Below, one piece after another: positions 35,931 to 45,260 of a DNA stretch of 64,000 nt. Within the stretch, counting starts at the first letter, position 1. Each line of letters begins with the position of its first letter. The DNA lies in NCBI GenBank assembly GCA_031963465.1, contig JASSUG010000009.1, positions 28,563-92,562 of the forward strand, written 5' to 3'. The notes below the pieces were generated by a model. The model did no database searches, was not told the DNA's origin, and worked only from the letters and a program-made list of their open reading frames with translations. The DNA is from Mycoavidus cysteinexigens_B (lineage in GTDB: Bacteria; Pseudomonadota; Gammaproteobacteria; Burkholderiales; Burkholderiaceae). The position numbers were made by a program, and so were the translations under genes.

Positions 35931-36929
35931 ATGAGCGCCTACCCTGTCTATCGATCACGCCGGATGCGTGCTAACGAATTTTCTCGCCGCTTGCTATGTG
36001 AGAATGTTTTGACCAGTAACGATCTGATTTATCCAGTTTTTATCGTTGACGGTCATCAGGTACGGCAAGCTGTGCCGTCAATGCCTGGGGTTGAACGACT
36101 GTCAATTGATCTGTTGCTACCAGTGGCACAGCAATGTGTTGAGTTGCGCATCCCCGTGTTGGCGCTTTTTCCAATGATTGAAGCCTCTTTGAAAACACCT
36201 GATGGCCTAGCGGCAACACAGGCTGATGGTTTAATTCCGCGCGCCGTGCGTGAATTGAAAAAGGCGTTTCCAGAGTTAGGGGTGATGACCGATGTCGCAC
36301 TCGATACTTACACCAGCCATGGGCAGGATGGTGTGATCAATGAAAGGGGCGAGATTCTCAATGACGAAACCATTGAAATTTTAGTTAAACAAGCCTCTGT
36401 GCACGCTGCCGCCGGCGTCGATATCATTGCCCCATCGGATATGATGGATGGCCGCATCGGAGCGATTCGCGCAATGCTTGAGAGCGAGGGATATCGCAAC
36501 ACAAAAATTATGGCCTATGCCGCCAAATATGCTTCAGCCTTTTATGGTCCATTCCGGGATGCCGTAGGATCGGCCGCCCAGCTTGGCAAAAGCAACAAAA
36601 TGACGTATCAAATGGATCCGGCCAATAGCGATGAAGCATTGCGTGAAGTGGCGATGGATATTGAAGAAGGCGCTGATATGGTGATGGTGAAACCAGGTAT
36701 GCCTTACCTCGATATCGTGCGGCGCGTGAAAGATGAGTTTCGTTTTCCAACTTACGTGTATCAAGTAAGCGGTGAATATGCGATGCTAAAAGCGGCCGCG
36801 CAAAATGGCTGGCTTAACCATGATCAAATCATGCTTGAGTCGTTACTGGCTTTTAAACGAGCAGGGGCAGACGGGGTCTTAACTTATTTTGCCTTAGATG
36901 CGGCAAAATGCTTGCGCGCCATTGGCTAA
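35931..36929 (+). CDS. hemB: Delta-aminolevulinic acid dehydratase (porphobilinogen synthase)
   Basis: 332 aa. Condenses two ALA molecules to porphobilinogen in haem synthesis. Active-site lysines in MAYAAKYASAFYG and MVKPGMPYLDI. The metal region LDTYTSHGQDGV lacks the three-cysteine zinc cluster and has Asp, so it is the Mg-dependent type. No Shine-Dalgarno sequence precedes the ATG; the preceding TCCTCC is the complement of one. Confidence 0.96.
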   Translation: MSAYPVYRSRRMRANEFSRRLLCENVLTSNDLIYPVFIVDGHQVRQAVPSMPGVERLSIDLLLPVAQQCVELRIPVLALFPMIEASLKTPDGLAATQADGLIPRAVRELKKAFPELGVMTDVALDTYTSHGQDGVINERGEILNDETIEILVKQASVHAAAGVDIIAPSDMMDGRIGAIRAMLESEGYRNTKIMAYAAKYASAFYGPFRDAVGSAAQLGKSNKMTYQMDPANSDEALREVAMDIEEGADMVMVKPGMPYLDIVRRVKDEFRFPTYVYQVSGEYAMLKAAAQNGWLNHDQIMLESLLAFKRAGADGVLTYFALDAAKCLRAIG

Positions 36930-36949
36930 AAAACACCTTATAAGCAACC

Positions 36950-38614
36950 TTATGGAGCCAGGTCAATAGGCTCGAGCTTTTTTAAAAAAGTGCTCGGTGA
37001 TTGATATCCTATCATCCGTAATGCCTGGATTTCATCACCATTTGCATCGAAAAAAATCATTGCCGGGGGTCCATATAAGCCGAATTGCTTAAGCAATGCA
37101 CGGTGGTTTAAATTATTGTCGGTCACATCGGCACGCAACACATTAAATTGCCGTAGTTGTGTTTGGACCCGGCTATCTGTGAAAGTAATTTTTTCCATTT
37201 CTCGGCAATTGGCGCACCAGTCTGCATAAAATTCGAGCAAGCTTGGCCGCCCACTGGTTTTAATTCTATGCTGGAGCTCGTTATTTGATTGAATACGGGT
37301 AAATTCTATCTGCGCAGGCAGTGACTGTAGCGGGTTAAGCAGTGGCCAGACCAACCATAGCGCAACCGCGGCCAGTAATAATGCGAAGCTACGCTTAATC
37401 GCGCTCATCCAAGCACCTGCACGAGGCAATAGATGACCCGCGCCAATCCCCACCAGCAGCAAGGGTACGCCCATCCCTAACGCCATTGAAAAAAGGGCGC
37501 CACCGCCGATGACCAGATTACCCGTATGCGCAATAAAAGTCAGCACACCAAAGAGCGGCGCCGTCATACACGCGCCAACCATCAGTGCTGATAATGCACC
37601 CATAGTAAATACAGCAAGCCATTTGCCGGCTCTTAATTTATGCTGCAACAGCACGGTATTGATACGGTTTTGCCAAGCTTGAGGCAATTGCAATTCGTAA
37701 CAACCCCATAGAGAAAGTGCAAACCCAAACAATAACAGCGCAACCGCACCACGCACCCATGGGCTGTGTAAATCTGGGCCGAGACTATAACCAGCAGAAG
37801 CGGCTGCAATGCCGAAGATCGTATAGATTACCGCCATCCCCAGCACATAAGCCGCGGACAACATAAAGCTGCGCCAACGCGAGAGCTGTATTCCCTCACC
37901 CACAATCAGCGCCGATAGAATGGGGATCATCGGTAATGAGCACGGAAATAAGCTGAGCGCCACACCCAGGATGAAAAAAATAAGCAATATGGTGAATACA
38001 TCATGCCCTGCCAGCACCGCTTCTGCATACTGAGGGCTGTACAGGCGAGTGATATAGCCCGTCATACGGTGGCCAATCTCGGTTAGGCCTAAACCATCCC
38101 CTAGCATACCCAGAGCTTGATCTAGGATTGCCGGCTGGGCTGCGGCGATTGCCGGTGACTGTAACGCAACGCCTTTGATTAATGCCAAATGCGTTAGCGG
38201 GGAATAACAGAGCCCCTGATCAGCGCAGCCCTGTGCATGCACAGCAAGCTCGAAAGATCCCACGGCATGGGTAACCGGGAGATGAATCATGATATCGTGC
38301 CGATAGGTTTCAAGCTTTTTCTGGAGGCCCGCATCAAATTTAATCTGGCCCTGCGGCAGCATCGGCTCACCTAGGGTTGCCTCCCCTCGCTTGACGCTAA
38401 ACCCAAAACCTTCACGATACATGTAATACCCGTTCGCAATTGAAACATGCACGTCGATTCCAGCAGGCCGTTCTATCGTGTGTATTTTAAAAGCTGTTTG
38501 GGCATCGAGAAAAGGCTCATTAGCCCATGTTGTGGCCAGGTAAAACAGCGCACTCACCAGAAAAATAATCCGCCCAATCAATAGTGAGCGCTGGCTAGAG
38601 TCATTGAAGATCAT
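36950..38614 (-). CDS. dsbD: Thiol:disulfide interchange protein DsbD
   Basis: 554 aa from ATG 38614, which opens into a signal peptide; the frame extends to 38683. N-terminal periplasmic domain with CADQGLC, an eight-helix membrane domain with LFPCSLPMIPIL and GACMTAPLFGVL (the two membrane cysteines), and a C-terminal thioredoxin domain with YADWCANCREM. Passes electrons from cytoplasmic thioredoxin to periplasmic partners, including cytochrome c maturation, which fits ccsB-resB nearby. Convergent with hemB. Confidence 0.95.
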   Translation of the reverse strand: MIFNDSSQRSLLIGRIIFLVSALFYLATTWANEPFLDAQTAFKIHTIERPAGIDVHVSIANGYYMYREGFGFSVKRGEATLGEPMLPQGQIKFDAGLQKKLETYRHDIMIHLPVTHAVGSFELAVHAQGCADQGLCYSPLTHLALIKGVALQSPAIAAAQPAILDQALGMLGDGLGLTEIGHRMTGYITRLYSPQYAEAVLAGHDVFTILLIFFILGVALSLFPCSLPMIPILSALIVGEGIQLSRWRSFMLSAAYVLGMAVIYTIFGIAAASAGYSLGPDLHSPWVRGAVALLLFGFALSLWGCYELQLPQAWQNRINTVLLQHKLRAGKWLAVFTMGALSALMVGACMTAPLFGVLTFIAHTGNLVIGGGALFSMALGMGVPLLLVGIGAGHLLPRAGAWMSAIKRSFALLLAAVALWLVWPLLNPLQSLPAQIEFTRIQSNNELQHRIKTSGRPSLLEFYADWCANCREMEKITFTDSRVQTQLRQFNVLRADVTDNNLNHRALLKQFGLYGPPAMIFFDANGDEIQALRMIGYQSPSTFLKKLEPIDLAP

Positions 38615-38647
38615 GGGGTTTTTTATGCTTTGGCTACACCATAAATA

Positions 38648-38674
38648 GAAAACCAGGCGCTTGGCCTGGTTTTC
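38648..38674 (-). terminator. terminator of the ribosomal superoperon
   Basis: Perfect 11-bp stem, GAAAACCAGGC (38648-38658) with GCCTGGTTTTC (38664-38674) around GCTTG. It lies 44 bases beyond the rplQ stop and before the dsbD start. The A4/T4 arms make it usable on both strands. Confidence 0.8.
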
Positions 38675-38717
38675 ATATTTCACGTATTACGCTTTTAAGC
38701 GCTTTGGTTTACGTATT

Positions 38718-39122
38718 TTATTCTTGTTCTACAACCACGCTGGTCGACTCGGCGTCATCATTTAGCGGACGGTCAACCAATTCAACCAATGCCATAGGGG
38801 CATTATCACCATTACGGAAACCGCATTTTAGAATGCGCAAGTAACCACCTGGTCGGTTAGCATAACGGGGACCCAACACCTCAAATAGTTTGAGCACTGC
38901 AGTGCGGTCACGTAACCGGCTAAACGCCAAACGATGGTTGGCCAGGGTTGGCGTCTTACCCATTGTGATCAACGGTTCGAACACTTTACGCAAGGCTTTT
39001 GCTTTAGGTAAGGTGGTTTTAATCAGTTCATGCTCGATCAACGAGACAGACATATTTTTCAGCATAGCCAAACGATGGCTGCTGGTGCGATTCAGTTTAC
39101 GCAAACCATGACGATGACGCAT
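38718..39122 (-). CDS. rplQ: 50S ribosomal protein L17
   Basis: 134 aa. Starts MRHRHGLRKLNRTSSHRLAM, the L17 signature, and ends with an acidic tail (DDAESTSVVVEQE). Last gene of the alpha operon behind rpoA; a strong terminator follows. Confidence 0.97.
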   Translation of the reverse strand: MRHRHGLRKLNRTSSHRLAMLKNMSVSLIEHELIKTTLPKAKALRKVFEPLITMGKTPTLANHRLAFSRLRDRTAVLKLFEVLGPRYANRPGGYLRILKCGFRNGDNAPMALVELVDRPLNDDAESTSVVVEQE

Positions 39123-39273
39123 ATTTACATCCTTACATTAAAAGTTTTGTTCCAGCTCTTTTTGCCATCCAAGCGGATAACGGGCCGGTAATCAATAAAA
39201 GCTTAAATCCGACAGACAACGCTCACTCAAAACACGCCGCAAATAGCAGAACTATCTACGGCGTGAGAGCCGT

Positions 39274-40251
39274 TTATCGATCAAGATTCATGGGCGGCCA
39301 ATTTTCAAGTTTCATACCCAGCTGAAGACCACGCGACGAGAGTACTTCTTTAATCTCATTGAGTGATTTTCTGCCGAGATTTGGCGTTTTCAGCAACTCG
39401 TTTTCAGTACGTTGAATCAAATCACCGATGTAATAGATATTTTCGGCTTTCAGACAATTCAGGGAACGTACCGTCAACTCTAAGTCTTCTACTGAGCGCA
39501 ACAGAATCGGGTCAACCTGGGGTGCACGCGAAGGAATTTCTGTGCTCACTTCAGAGCCTTCTAACGCCGCAAACACCGATAATTGATCAACCAAAATGCT
39601 GGCCGCTTGACGAATTGCCTCTTCTGGTGAAAGTGCGCCATTCGTCTCAATATTCATCACTAGCTTGTCGAGATCGGTGCGTTGCTCGACCCGTGCACTC
39701 TCTACCGTATAGCTCACACGCCTGACCGGGGAGAATGAAGCATCAAGCACAATTCGACCGATGGGTCGAGTGGCTTCTTCACCATAATGACGAACGTTCC
39801 CAGGTACATATCCGCGACCTTTCTCAACCTTAATTTGTAGGTCAAGCTTACCGCCTTTGGACAGGTGCGCAATCACATATTCTGGGTTAATCACTTCACA
39901 ATCATGCGGTAACTCAATATCCCCAGCAGTCACCGGGCCTTCACCTTCTTTGCGCAATGAAACAGTCACTTCATCGCGGTTATGCAATAGAAAGACAATG
40001 CCTTTTAAATTCAGCAACAGGTTGATCACGTCTTCTTGCACGCCATCAATCGTGGAGTATTCGTGCACCACGCCACCGATGGTGACTTCAGTCGGCGCAT
40101 GGCCAGTCATTGAAGACAGCAACACGCGTCGCAGCGCATTCCCTAAAGTGTGGCCATAGCCACGCTCAAATGGTTCCATGACCACTTTTGCATGGTTGCC
40201 GCCCATCAACTCAACCGCAATCATTCTGGGCTTCAACAGATTGTTCTGCAT
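39274..40251 (-). CDS. rpoA: RNA polymerase alpha subunit
   Basis: 325 aa from ATG 40251 (MQNNLLKPRM), the family's N-terminus and exact usual length; the frame extends to 40338 but that part is leader. N-terminal dimerisation domain with FERGYGHTLGNALRRVLLSS, C-terminal domain with LGRKSLNEIKEVLSSRGLQLGM contacting UP elements and activators. Alpha operon, between rpsD and rplQ. Confidence 0.98.
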   Translation of the reverse strand: MQNNLLKPRMIAVELMGGNHAKVVMEPFERGYGHTLGNALRRVLLSSMTGHAPTEVTIGGVVHEYSTIDGVQEDVINLLLNLKGIVFLLHNRDEVTVSLRKEGEGPVTAGDIELPHDCEVINPEYVIAHLSKGGKLDLQIKVEKGRGYVPGNVRHYGEEATRPIGRIVLDASFSPVRRVSYTVESARVEQRTDLDKLVMNIETNGALSPEEAIRQAASILVDQLSVFAALEGSEVSTEIPSRAPQVDPILLRSVEDLELTVRSLNCLKAENIYYIGDLIQRTENELLKTPNLGRKSLNEIKEVLSSRGLQLGMKLENWPPMNLDR

Positions 40252-40362
40252 AGGTTTTCCTTTTAATGCCCGCAGCTCGTTACGTCTGTAGGGCTGACAG
40301 GTGATAACCTGAAAAAACACGGCCGAAGCGCCCCTCATAGGAGCGCGTCAACCTTGATTCAA

Positions 40363-40992
40363 TTACCGTGAATACAATTCAACAATCAAGCTTTCGTTAA
40401 TATCGCCCGCAATTTCATTGCGTTCCGGCGCTTGCTTGAAGGTCCCTTCTAATTTCTTCTCATCGACTGTAACCCAGGCTGGAAAGCCAATCTGGCTCGC
40501 CAATCCGACAGCCTCTTGAATGCGAGTTTGCTGCTTGGCTTTTTCGCGAACGGCAATTAAATCGCCAGCCTTGACTTGCAAAGATGGAATATTAGCGACG
40601 TGGCCATTGATCACGATCGAGCAATGGCTAACCAGTTGCCGTGCCTCAGCACGGGTTGAGCCAAAGCCCATCCGGTAAACTACGTTGTCAAGCCTGGATT
40701 CAAGCAATTGCAAAAGCATTTCGCCGGTATTGCCTTTGCGGCGATCAGCCTCGGCAAAATAGCGACGGAATTGGCGTTCAAGCACCCCGTAAATACGTTT
40801 CACTTTTTGCTTTTCACGCAATTGGTTACCGTAATCGGAAGTACGATTGTTGGTGCCAGAAGGACGGCCATGTTGGCCGGGCTTGGTGTCGAGCTTACAT
40901 TTATCTGCCAGCGAACGGCGTGTGCTTTTCAGGAAAAGATCTGTTCCTTCCCGGCGAGATAATTTAGCTTTAGGGCCTATATAGCGTGCCAC
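40363..40992 (-). CDS. rpsD: 30S ribosomal protein S4
   Basis: 209 aa. MARYIGPKAKLSRREGTDLF start, S4 RNA-binding domain with RLDNVVYRMGFGSTRAEARQ. Primary 16S rRNA binder; in many bacteria it also represses the alpha operon by binding its leader. Confidence 0.98.
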   Translation of the reverse strand: MARYIGPKAKLSRREGTDLFLKSTRRSLADKCKLDTKPGQHGRPSGTNNRTSDYGNQLREKQKVKRIYGVLERQFRRYFAEADRRKGNTGEMLLQLLESRLDNVVYRMGFGSTRAEARQLVSHCSIVINGHVANIPSLQVKAGDLIAVREKAKQQTRIQEAVGLASQIGFPAWVTVDEKKLEGTFKQAPERNEIAGDINESLIVELYSR

Positions 40993-41091
40993 TTTTCATT
41001 CCTTTTCAAATAAGTCACGCGAACCGGAGTCCGCGTTAGTCCTGCTTAATAGCTAGACGGTGGGCTTATGGCGATTAATACAATTGTTACT

Positions 41092-41496
41092 TTAAATACG
41101 ACGACGTTTTGGCGGGCGGCAACCATTATGGGGAATCGGTGTCACATCAGAAATTTCTGTGACTTTGATGCCCAAGCCATGTAGCGCGCGCACTGCGGAT
41201 TCACGGCCTGGACCGGGACCCTTAATTCTAACTTCAACCGTTTTCAAGCCATACTCGAGCGCTGTCCGACCTGCGGATTCAGCCGCAATTTGAGCAGCAT
41301 ATGGGGTTGATTTACGCGATCCTTTAAAACCCTGACCGCCTGCTGTCGCCCATACAAAAGCATTACCTTGGCGATCGGTGAAGGAGATAATCGTGTTATT
41401 AAATGATGCATGAACATGCACCACGCCTTCCGCGATATTTCTTTTGACTTTTTTGCGAGCACGTTGTGTCGCAGAATTATTTGAAGCCTTAGCCAT
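41092..41496 (-). CDS. rpsK: 30S ribosomal protein S11
   Basis: 134 aa. VHVHASFNNTIISFTDRQGN and the C-terminal VTPIPHNGCRPPKRRRI are the S11 signatures. Sits on the platform of the 30S subunit; between rpsM and rpsD as usual. Confidence 0.98.
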   Translation of the reverse strand: MAKASNNSATQRARKKVKRNIAEGVVHVHASFNNTIISFTDRQGNAFVWATAGGQGFKGSRKSTPYAAQIAAESAGRTALEYGLKTVEVRIKGPGPGRESAVRALHGLGIKVTEISDVTPIPHNGCRPPKRRRI

Positions 41497-41530
41497 ACAT
41501 TTTCCTGTGCTGTACTTAACGATCTAATGC

Positions 41531-41896
41531 TTACTTCTTGAGGGAAGCAGCAGCACGCCGTGGACCTTTACGAGTACGCGCATTGGTGCGAGTACGCTGG
41601 CCTCTAACTGGCAAGCCTTTGCGATGCCGCATGCCACGATAGCAGCCAAGATCCATCAGACGCTTGATGCTCATCGAAACTTCACGGCGCAAATCGCCTT
41701 CAACGGCATACTTGCCCACCTGCTCACGCAGCTTTTCAAGATCTTTATCGTCAAGATCTTTAACTTTTTTCGAAAGGGACACGCCAGACTGCTCACAAAT
41801 CGTGAGCGCACGCGTACGGCCAATGCCGTAGATAGCTGTCAGTCCAATTACGATGTGCTTATGATTCGGGATATTTACCCCAGCGATACGAGCCAT
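41531..41896 (-). CDS. rpsM: 30S ribosomal protein S13
   Basis: 121 aa. MARIAGVNIPNHKHIVIGLT start and GMRHRKGLPVRGQRTRTNAR. Forms the head-subunit bridge of the ribosome. First gene of the alpha operon after rpmJ. Confidence 0.98.
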   Translation of the reverse strand: MARIAGVNIPNHKHIVIGLTAIYGIGRTRALTICEQSGVSLSKKVKDLDDKDLEKLREQVGKYAVEGDLRREVSMSIKRLMDLGCYRGMRHRKGLPVRGQRTRTNARTRKGPRRAAASLKK

Positions 41897-41909
41897 TGCT
41901 ATTCCTCAA

Positions 41910-42026
41910 TCAACCTTGACGTTGCTTGTGACGCTGATCAGAACTACAAATCACACGCACAACGCCTTTGCGTCTGATAACTTTACAATTACGACAAATA
42001 CATTTAACTGATGCCATGACTTTCAT
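41910..42026 (-). CDS. rpmJ: 50S ribosomal protein L36
   Basis: 38 codons, ATG 42026 to TGA 41910: MKVMASVKCICRNCKVIRRK and a second half with VICSSDQRHKQRQG. The C..C..C..H zinc ribbon (Cys11, Cys14, Cys27, His33) is intact, so this is the zinc-binding form. Lies between infA and rpsM, 14 bases before the S13 start. Confidence 0.96.
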   Translation of the reverse strand: MKVMASVKCICRNCKVIRRKGVVRVICSSDQRHKQRQG

Positions 42027-42041
42027 ATAATACCTTTTTAA

Positions 42042-42260
42042 TCATTTTGCTCGAAATATAATCCGTGCACGAGACAGATCATAAGGGGTTAATTCGACCG
42101 TCACCTTGTCACCTGGCAAAATCCGAATGTAATGCATCCGCATTTTGCCAGAAATATGCCCTAATACAATATGACCATTTTCCAACTTAACTCGAAAAGT
42201 GGCATTTGGAAGGTTTTCAAGCACTTCCCCTTGCATTTGAATTACATCATCTTTGGCCAT
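42042..42260 (-). CDS. infA: Translation initiation factor IF-1
   Basis: 72 aa OB-fold protein: MAKDDVIQMQGEVLENLPNA, then GHISGKMRMHYIRILPGDKV. Occupies the A site during initiation. Between secY and rpmJ, the betaproteobacterial arrangement. Confidence 0.98.
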   Translation of the reverse strand: MAKDDVIQMQGEVLENLPNATFRVKLENGHIVLGHISGKMRMHYIRILPGDKVTVELTPYDLSRARIIFRAK

Positions 42261-42298
42261 AAGCCCCTAAACCCAAAAACTCTTATTAGATCCTTATC

Positions 42299-43639
42299 TT
42301 AACGGATCGGGAGATTGCCGCCCTTAAAATTGGCCTTACGAAGCAAGGATTCATATTGTTGCGACATTAAATATGAGCGCACTTGCTCCATAAAATCCAT
42401 CGTTACCACAACAATAATCAGTAATGATGTCCCACCAAAATAAAACGGTACATTCCAGCGCAATACTAAAAATTCAGGCAATAAGCACACGAATACAATG
42501 TAAACAGCACCTGCCAGTGTAAGACGCGTCAGAATTTTATCGATATAGCGCGCAGTTTGATCTCCTGGCCGAATACCGGGTACAAAAGCGCCACTTTTCT
42601 TTAGGTTATCCGCTGTTTCTTTGCTGTTAAATACCAATGCAGTATAAAAGAAACAAAAGAACACGATCGCCAAGGCATACAGCGTCACGTAAACTGGCTG
42701 CCCAGGGGCTAACATAGCCGCCACATCATGCAACCAGCGCAATCCAGAGTCAGCGCCAGAACTAAACCAACTTGCAATGGTCGCTGGAAATAAAATAATC
42801 GACGAGGCAAAAATCGGCGGAATGACACCTGCCATATTCAGCTTTAGAGGCAAATGCGAGGCTTGTCCACCATACAGCTTGTTGCCAACCTGACGTTTGG
42901 CGTAATTCACCAAAATTTTGCGCTGACCACGTTCAACAAATACAACGAAATAGGTTACGGCAACAATCAGCACAATCACAATCAAGGCGGAAATAATGCT
43001 CATTGAATTAGTCCGAACCAATTCAAATAGACCGCCGATGGCATTGGGTAGACCCGCAGCAATCCCGCCGAAGATTATAATTGAAATACCATTACCCAAA
43101 CCACGTTCAGTAATTTGCTCGCCTAACCACATCAAAAACATCGTACCCGTCACCAAGGTCACGACGGTCGTCAAGCGAAACATAAAGCTTGGATCCAGCA
43201 CGAGACCGACCTGGCTTTCCAGCGCAAGGGCTATACTAAATGCCTGAAAAGTAGCGAGCACCACAGTAAAATACCGCGTGTACTGCGTCATTTTACGCTG
43301 GCCTGCTTGCCCTTCTTTCTTAAGCGCTTCTAGTTGCGGCGAGATAATCGCCATCAACTGCATAATAATCGAAGCCGAAATGTACGGCATGATCCCTAGC
43401 GCAAACACTGAAAAACGCGACAGTGCGCCACCCGAGAACATATTGAACATTCCCAGGATGCCGCCTTGCTGACTCTGAAAAAGCTTAGCCAACTGATCAG
43501 GATCAATGCCTGGCACAGGAATATGCGCGCCAATCCGGTAAACAACAAGCGCTAGCAGTAAAAATATGGCGCGCTTAAATAGATCGCCATATTTTGCTAC
43601 TGGTTTACCGTTTTTCGCAAGATTCGGGCTCTTAGCCAA
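42299..43639 (-). CDS. secY: Protein translocase subunit SecY
   Basis: 446 aa, ten hydrophobic segments. RIGAHIPVPGID, the plug region GALSRFSVFALGIMPYISASI and loop GLGNGISIIIFGGI are typical SecY. Channel subunit of the Sec translocon with SecE and SecG. Translationally downstream of rplO in the spc operon. Confidence 0.98.
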   Translation of the reverse strand: MAKSPNLAKNGKPVAKYGDLFKRAIFLLLALVVYRIGAHIPVPGIDPDQLAKLFQSQQGGILGMFNMFSGGALSRFSVFALGIMPYISASIIMQLMAIISPQLEALKKEGQAGQRKMTQYTRYFTVVLATFQAFSIALALESQVGLVLDPSFMFRLTTVVTLVTGTMFLMWLGEQITERGLGNGISIIIFGGIAAGLPNAIGGLFELVRTNSMSIISALIVIVLIVAVTYFVVFVERGQRKILVNYAKRQVGNKLYGGQASHLPLKLNMAGVIPPIFASSIILFPATIASWFSSGADSGLRWLHDVAAMLAPGQPVYVTLYALAIVFFCFFYTALVFNSKETADNLKKSGAFVPGIRPGDQTARYIDKILTRLTLAGAVYIVFVCLLPEFLVLRWNVPFYFGGTSLLIIVVVTMDFMEQVRSYLMSQQYESLLRKANFKGGNLPIR

Positions 43640-43690
43640 AAATCTTCTCCAATGCCAATACTACTAATTGATTCATTAATGGGCGCTGAT

Positions 43691-44122
43691 CTAGACTAGC
43701 GAACCATTCGCGGCTTCTATTGCACGACGCGCACCAGCTGTTGCCGTCAGGCCTTTTAACGTAATTTTACGTGTCAATTCACCTGTCGCAATAACCTTGA
43801 CATTACGCACCATCTCACCTACCAAGCCAGCCTGCTTCAATACCAATAAGTCAATCTCATCGACGGGCAATTTTTGCAAGTCAGAAAGTAGAATTTGACT
43901 GTTAAATTCTTTTGTCAGCGATTTGAAGCCACGTTTTGGTAAACGCCGTTGCAATGGCATTTGCCCGCCTTCAAAGCCAACTTTATGGAAACCGCCAGAT
44001 CGCGATTTTTGTCCTTTATGACCTCGGCCGGCAGTTTTACCCAAGCCAGAGCCCATGCCGCGACCTACACGCCGCTTCGCATGTTTGGCGCCAGCGGCAG
44101 GTTTAAGTTGATTCAATTCCAT
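43691..44122 (-). CDS. rplO: 50S ribosomal protein L15
   Basis: 143 aa. MELNQLKPAAGAKHAKRRVG with the Gly/Lys-rich RGMGSGLGKTAGRGHKGQKS stretch characteristic of L15. Spc operon between rpmD and secY. Confidence 0.98.
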   Translation of the reverse strand: MELNQLKPAAGAKHAKRRVGRGMGSGLGKTAGRGHKGQKSRSGGFHKVGFEGGQMPLQRRLPKRGFKSLTKEFNSQILLSDLQKLPVDEIDLLVLKQAGLVGEMVRNVKVIATGELTRKITLKGLTATAGARRAIEAANGSLV

Positions 44123-44143
44123 TAAAACTCCTTGGACCTTCGC

Positions 44144-44326
44144 TTAGCTAACGACTTTAACAAGGTAAGATACCTTGTTAATCATGCCGCGTACCGCGGG
44201 GGTATCTTGCAACTCACTGACTGAGTTGATACGACGTAGACCTAGCCCCCGTATCGTCGCACGATGCGATTCACGAGTACCGATCACGCTCTTAACGAGC
44301 TGAATTTTGACAGTTTGATTTGACAT
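44144..44326 (-). CDS. rpmD: 50S ribosomal protein L30
   Basis: 60 aa. KIQLVKSVIGTRESHRATIR and the L30 motif LGLRRINSVSELQDTPAVRG. Normal length and position between rpsE and rplO. Confidence 0.97.
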   Translation of the reverse strand: MSNQTVKIQLVKSVIGTRESHRATIRGLGLRRINSVSELQDTPAVRGMINKVSYLVKVVS

Positions 44327-44350
44327 TTTGCTACGGTCTCTGCAGGTCTC

Positions 44351-44869
44351 TTAATTCAAAATCTGTTCAATTGTCTTGCCACGCTTGGCCGCGATATTCG
44401 CTGGCGTAGATTGCTTACGCAAACCATCAAGCGCCGCACGCACGACATTGTACGAATTGGTAGAGCCGTAAATTTTAGCCATCACATTACGTACACCCAC
44501 CACATGAAATACAGCACGCATTGGGCCACCGCTTTTAATCCCCGTACCTTCTTTGGCAGGAGCCATCAAAACGGTTGTGGCGCCATGTTTACCCGGCACC
44601 TCATGCTGCAAAGTACCATTATGCAACTGGACTTTAAACATATTGCGACGGGCCTGTTCCATGGCTTTTTGGACAGCAACAGGCACTTCTTTTGCCTTGC
44701 CTTTGCCCATACCAATGCGCCCATCGCCATCGCCAACCACGGTTAGAACAGCAAAGCCTAAAATACGACCGCCTTTAACGACTTTAGTAACGCGTTTGAC
44801 GGAGACCATCTTTTCGCGAAGGCCATCGTCGCGTTCTTCAAGCTGAGCTTTCGCTTGCATTTTTGCCAT
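44351..44869 (-). CDS. rpsE: 30S ribosomal protein S5
   Basis: 172 aa. Double-stranded RNA-binding-like domain VSVKRVTKVVKGGRILGFAV and GDGDGRIGMGKGKAKEVPVA; decoding-fidelity protein. Spc operon between rplR and rpmD. Confidence 0.98.
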   Translation of the reverse strand: MAKMQAKAQLEERDDGLREKMVSVKRVTKVVKGGRILGFAVLTVVGDGDGRIGMGKGKAKEVPVAVQKAMEQARRNMFKVQLHNGTLQHEVPGKHGATTVLMAPAKEGTGIKSGGPMRAVFHVVGVRNVMAKIYGSTNSYNVVRAALDGLRKQSTPANIAAKRGKTIEQILN

Positions 44870-44883
44870 GACGAATCTTTTCC

Positions 44884-45249
44884 TTAAAACTTGAGGCCAG
44901 CTTCACGCGCAGCTTCGGCGAGTGCTTTAACACGGCCGTGATAGCGAAAGCCCGAACGATCAAAGGCAACGGTTTCAATACCAGCCACCTTAGCTTTTTG
45001 TGCAATCCGCTGACCAATGACTGTAGCCGCGGCGACATTAGCACCCTTACCACTTTGGCCTGCCAGCTGTTGACGCACTTCTGCCTCAACCGTTGACGCA
45101 CTAACCAGTACTTGGGTCCCGCATGGCGAGAATACTTGCGCATAAATGTGCGTATTGGTGCGATGAACCGCAAGCCGATGAACCTTTAACTCAGCGATTT
45201 TGCTTCGCGTCGGACGGGCCCGGCGTATACGAGATTGTTTTTTATCCAT
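44884..45249 (-). CDS. rplR: 50S ribosomal protein L18
   Basis: 121 aa. 5S rRNA-binding protein: basic start MDKKQSRIRRARPTRSKIAE and C-terminal AFDRSGFRYHGRVKALAEAA. Between rplF and rpsE. Confidence 0.98.
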   Translation of the reverse strand: MDKKQSRIRRARPTRSKIAELKVHRLAVHRTNTHIYAQVFSPCGTQVLVSASTVEAEVRQQLAGQSGKGANVAAATVIGQRIAQKAKVAGIETVAFDRSGFRYHGRVKALAEAAREAGLKF

Positions 45250-45260
45250 AACGAGTAACC

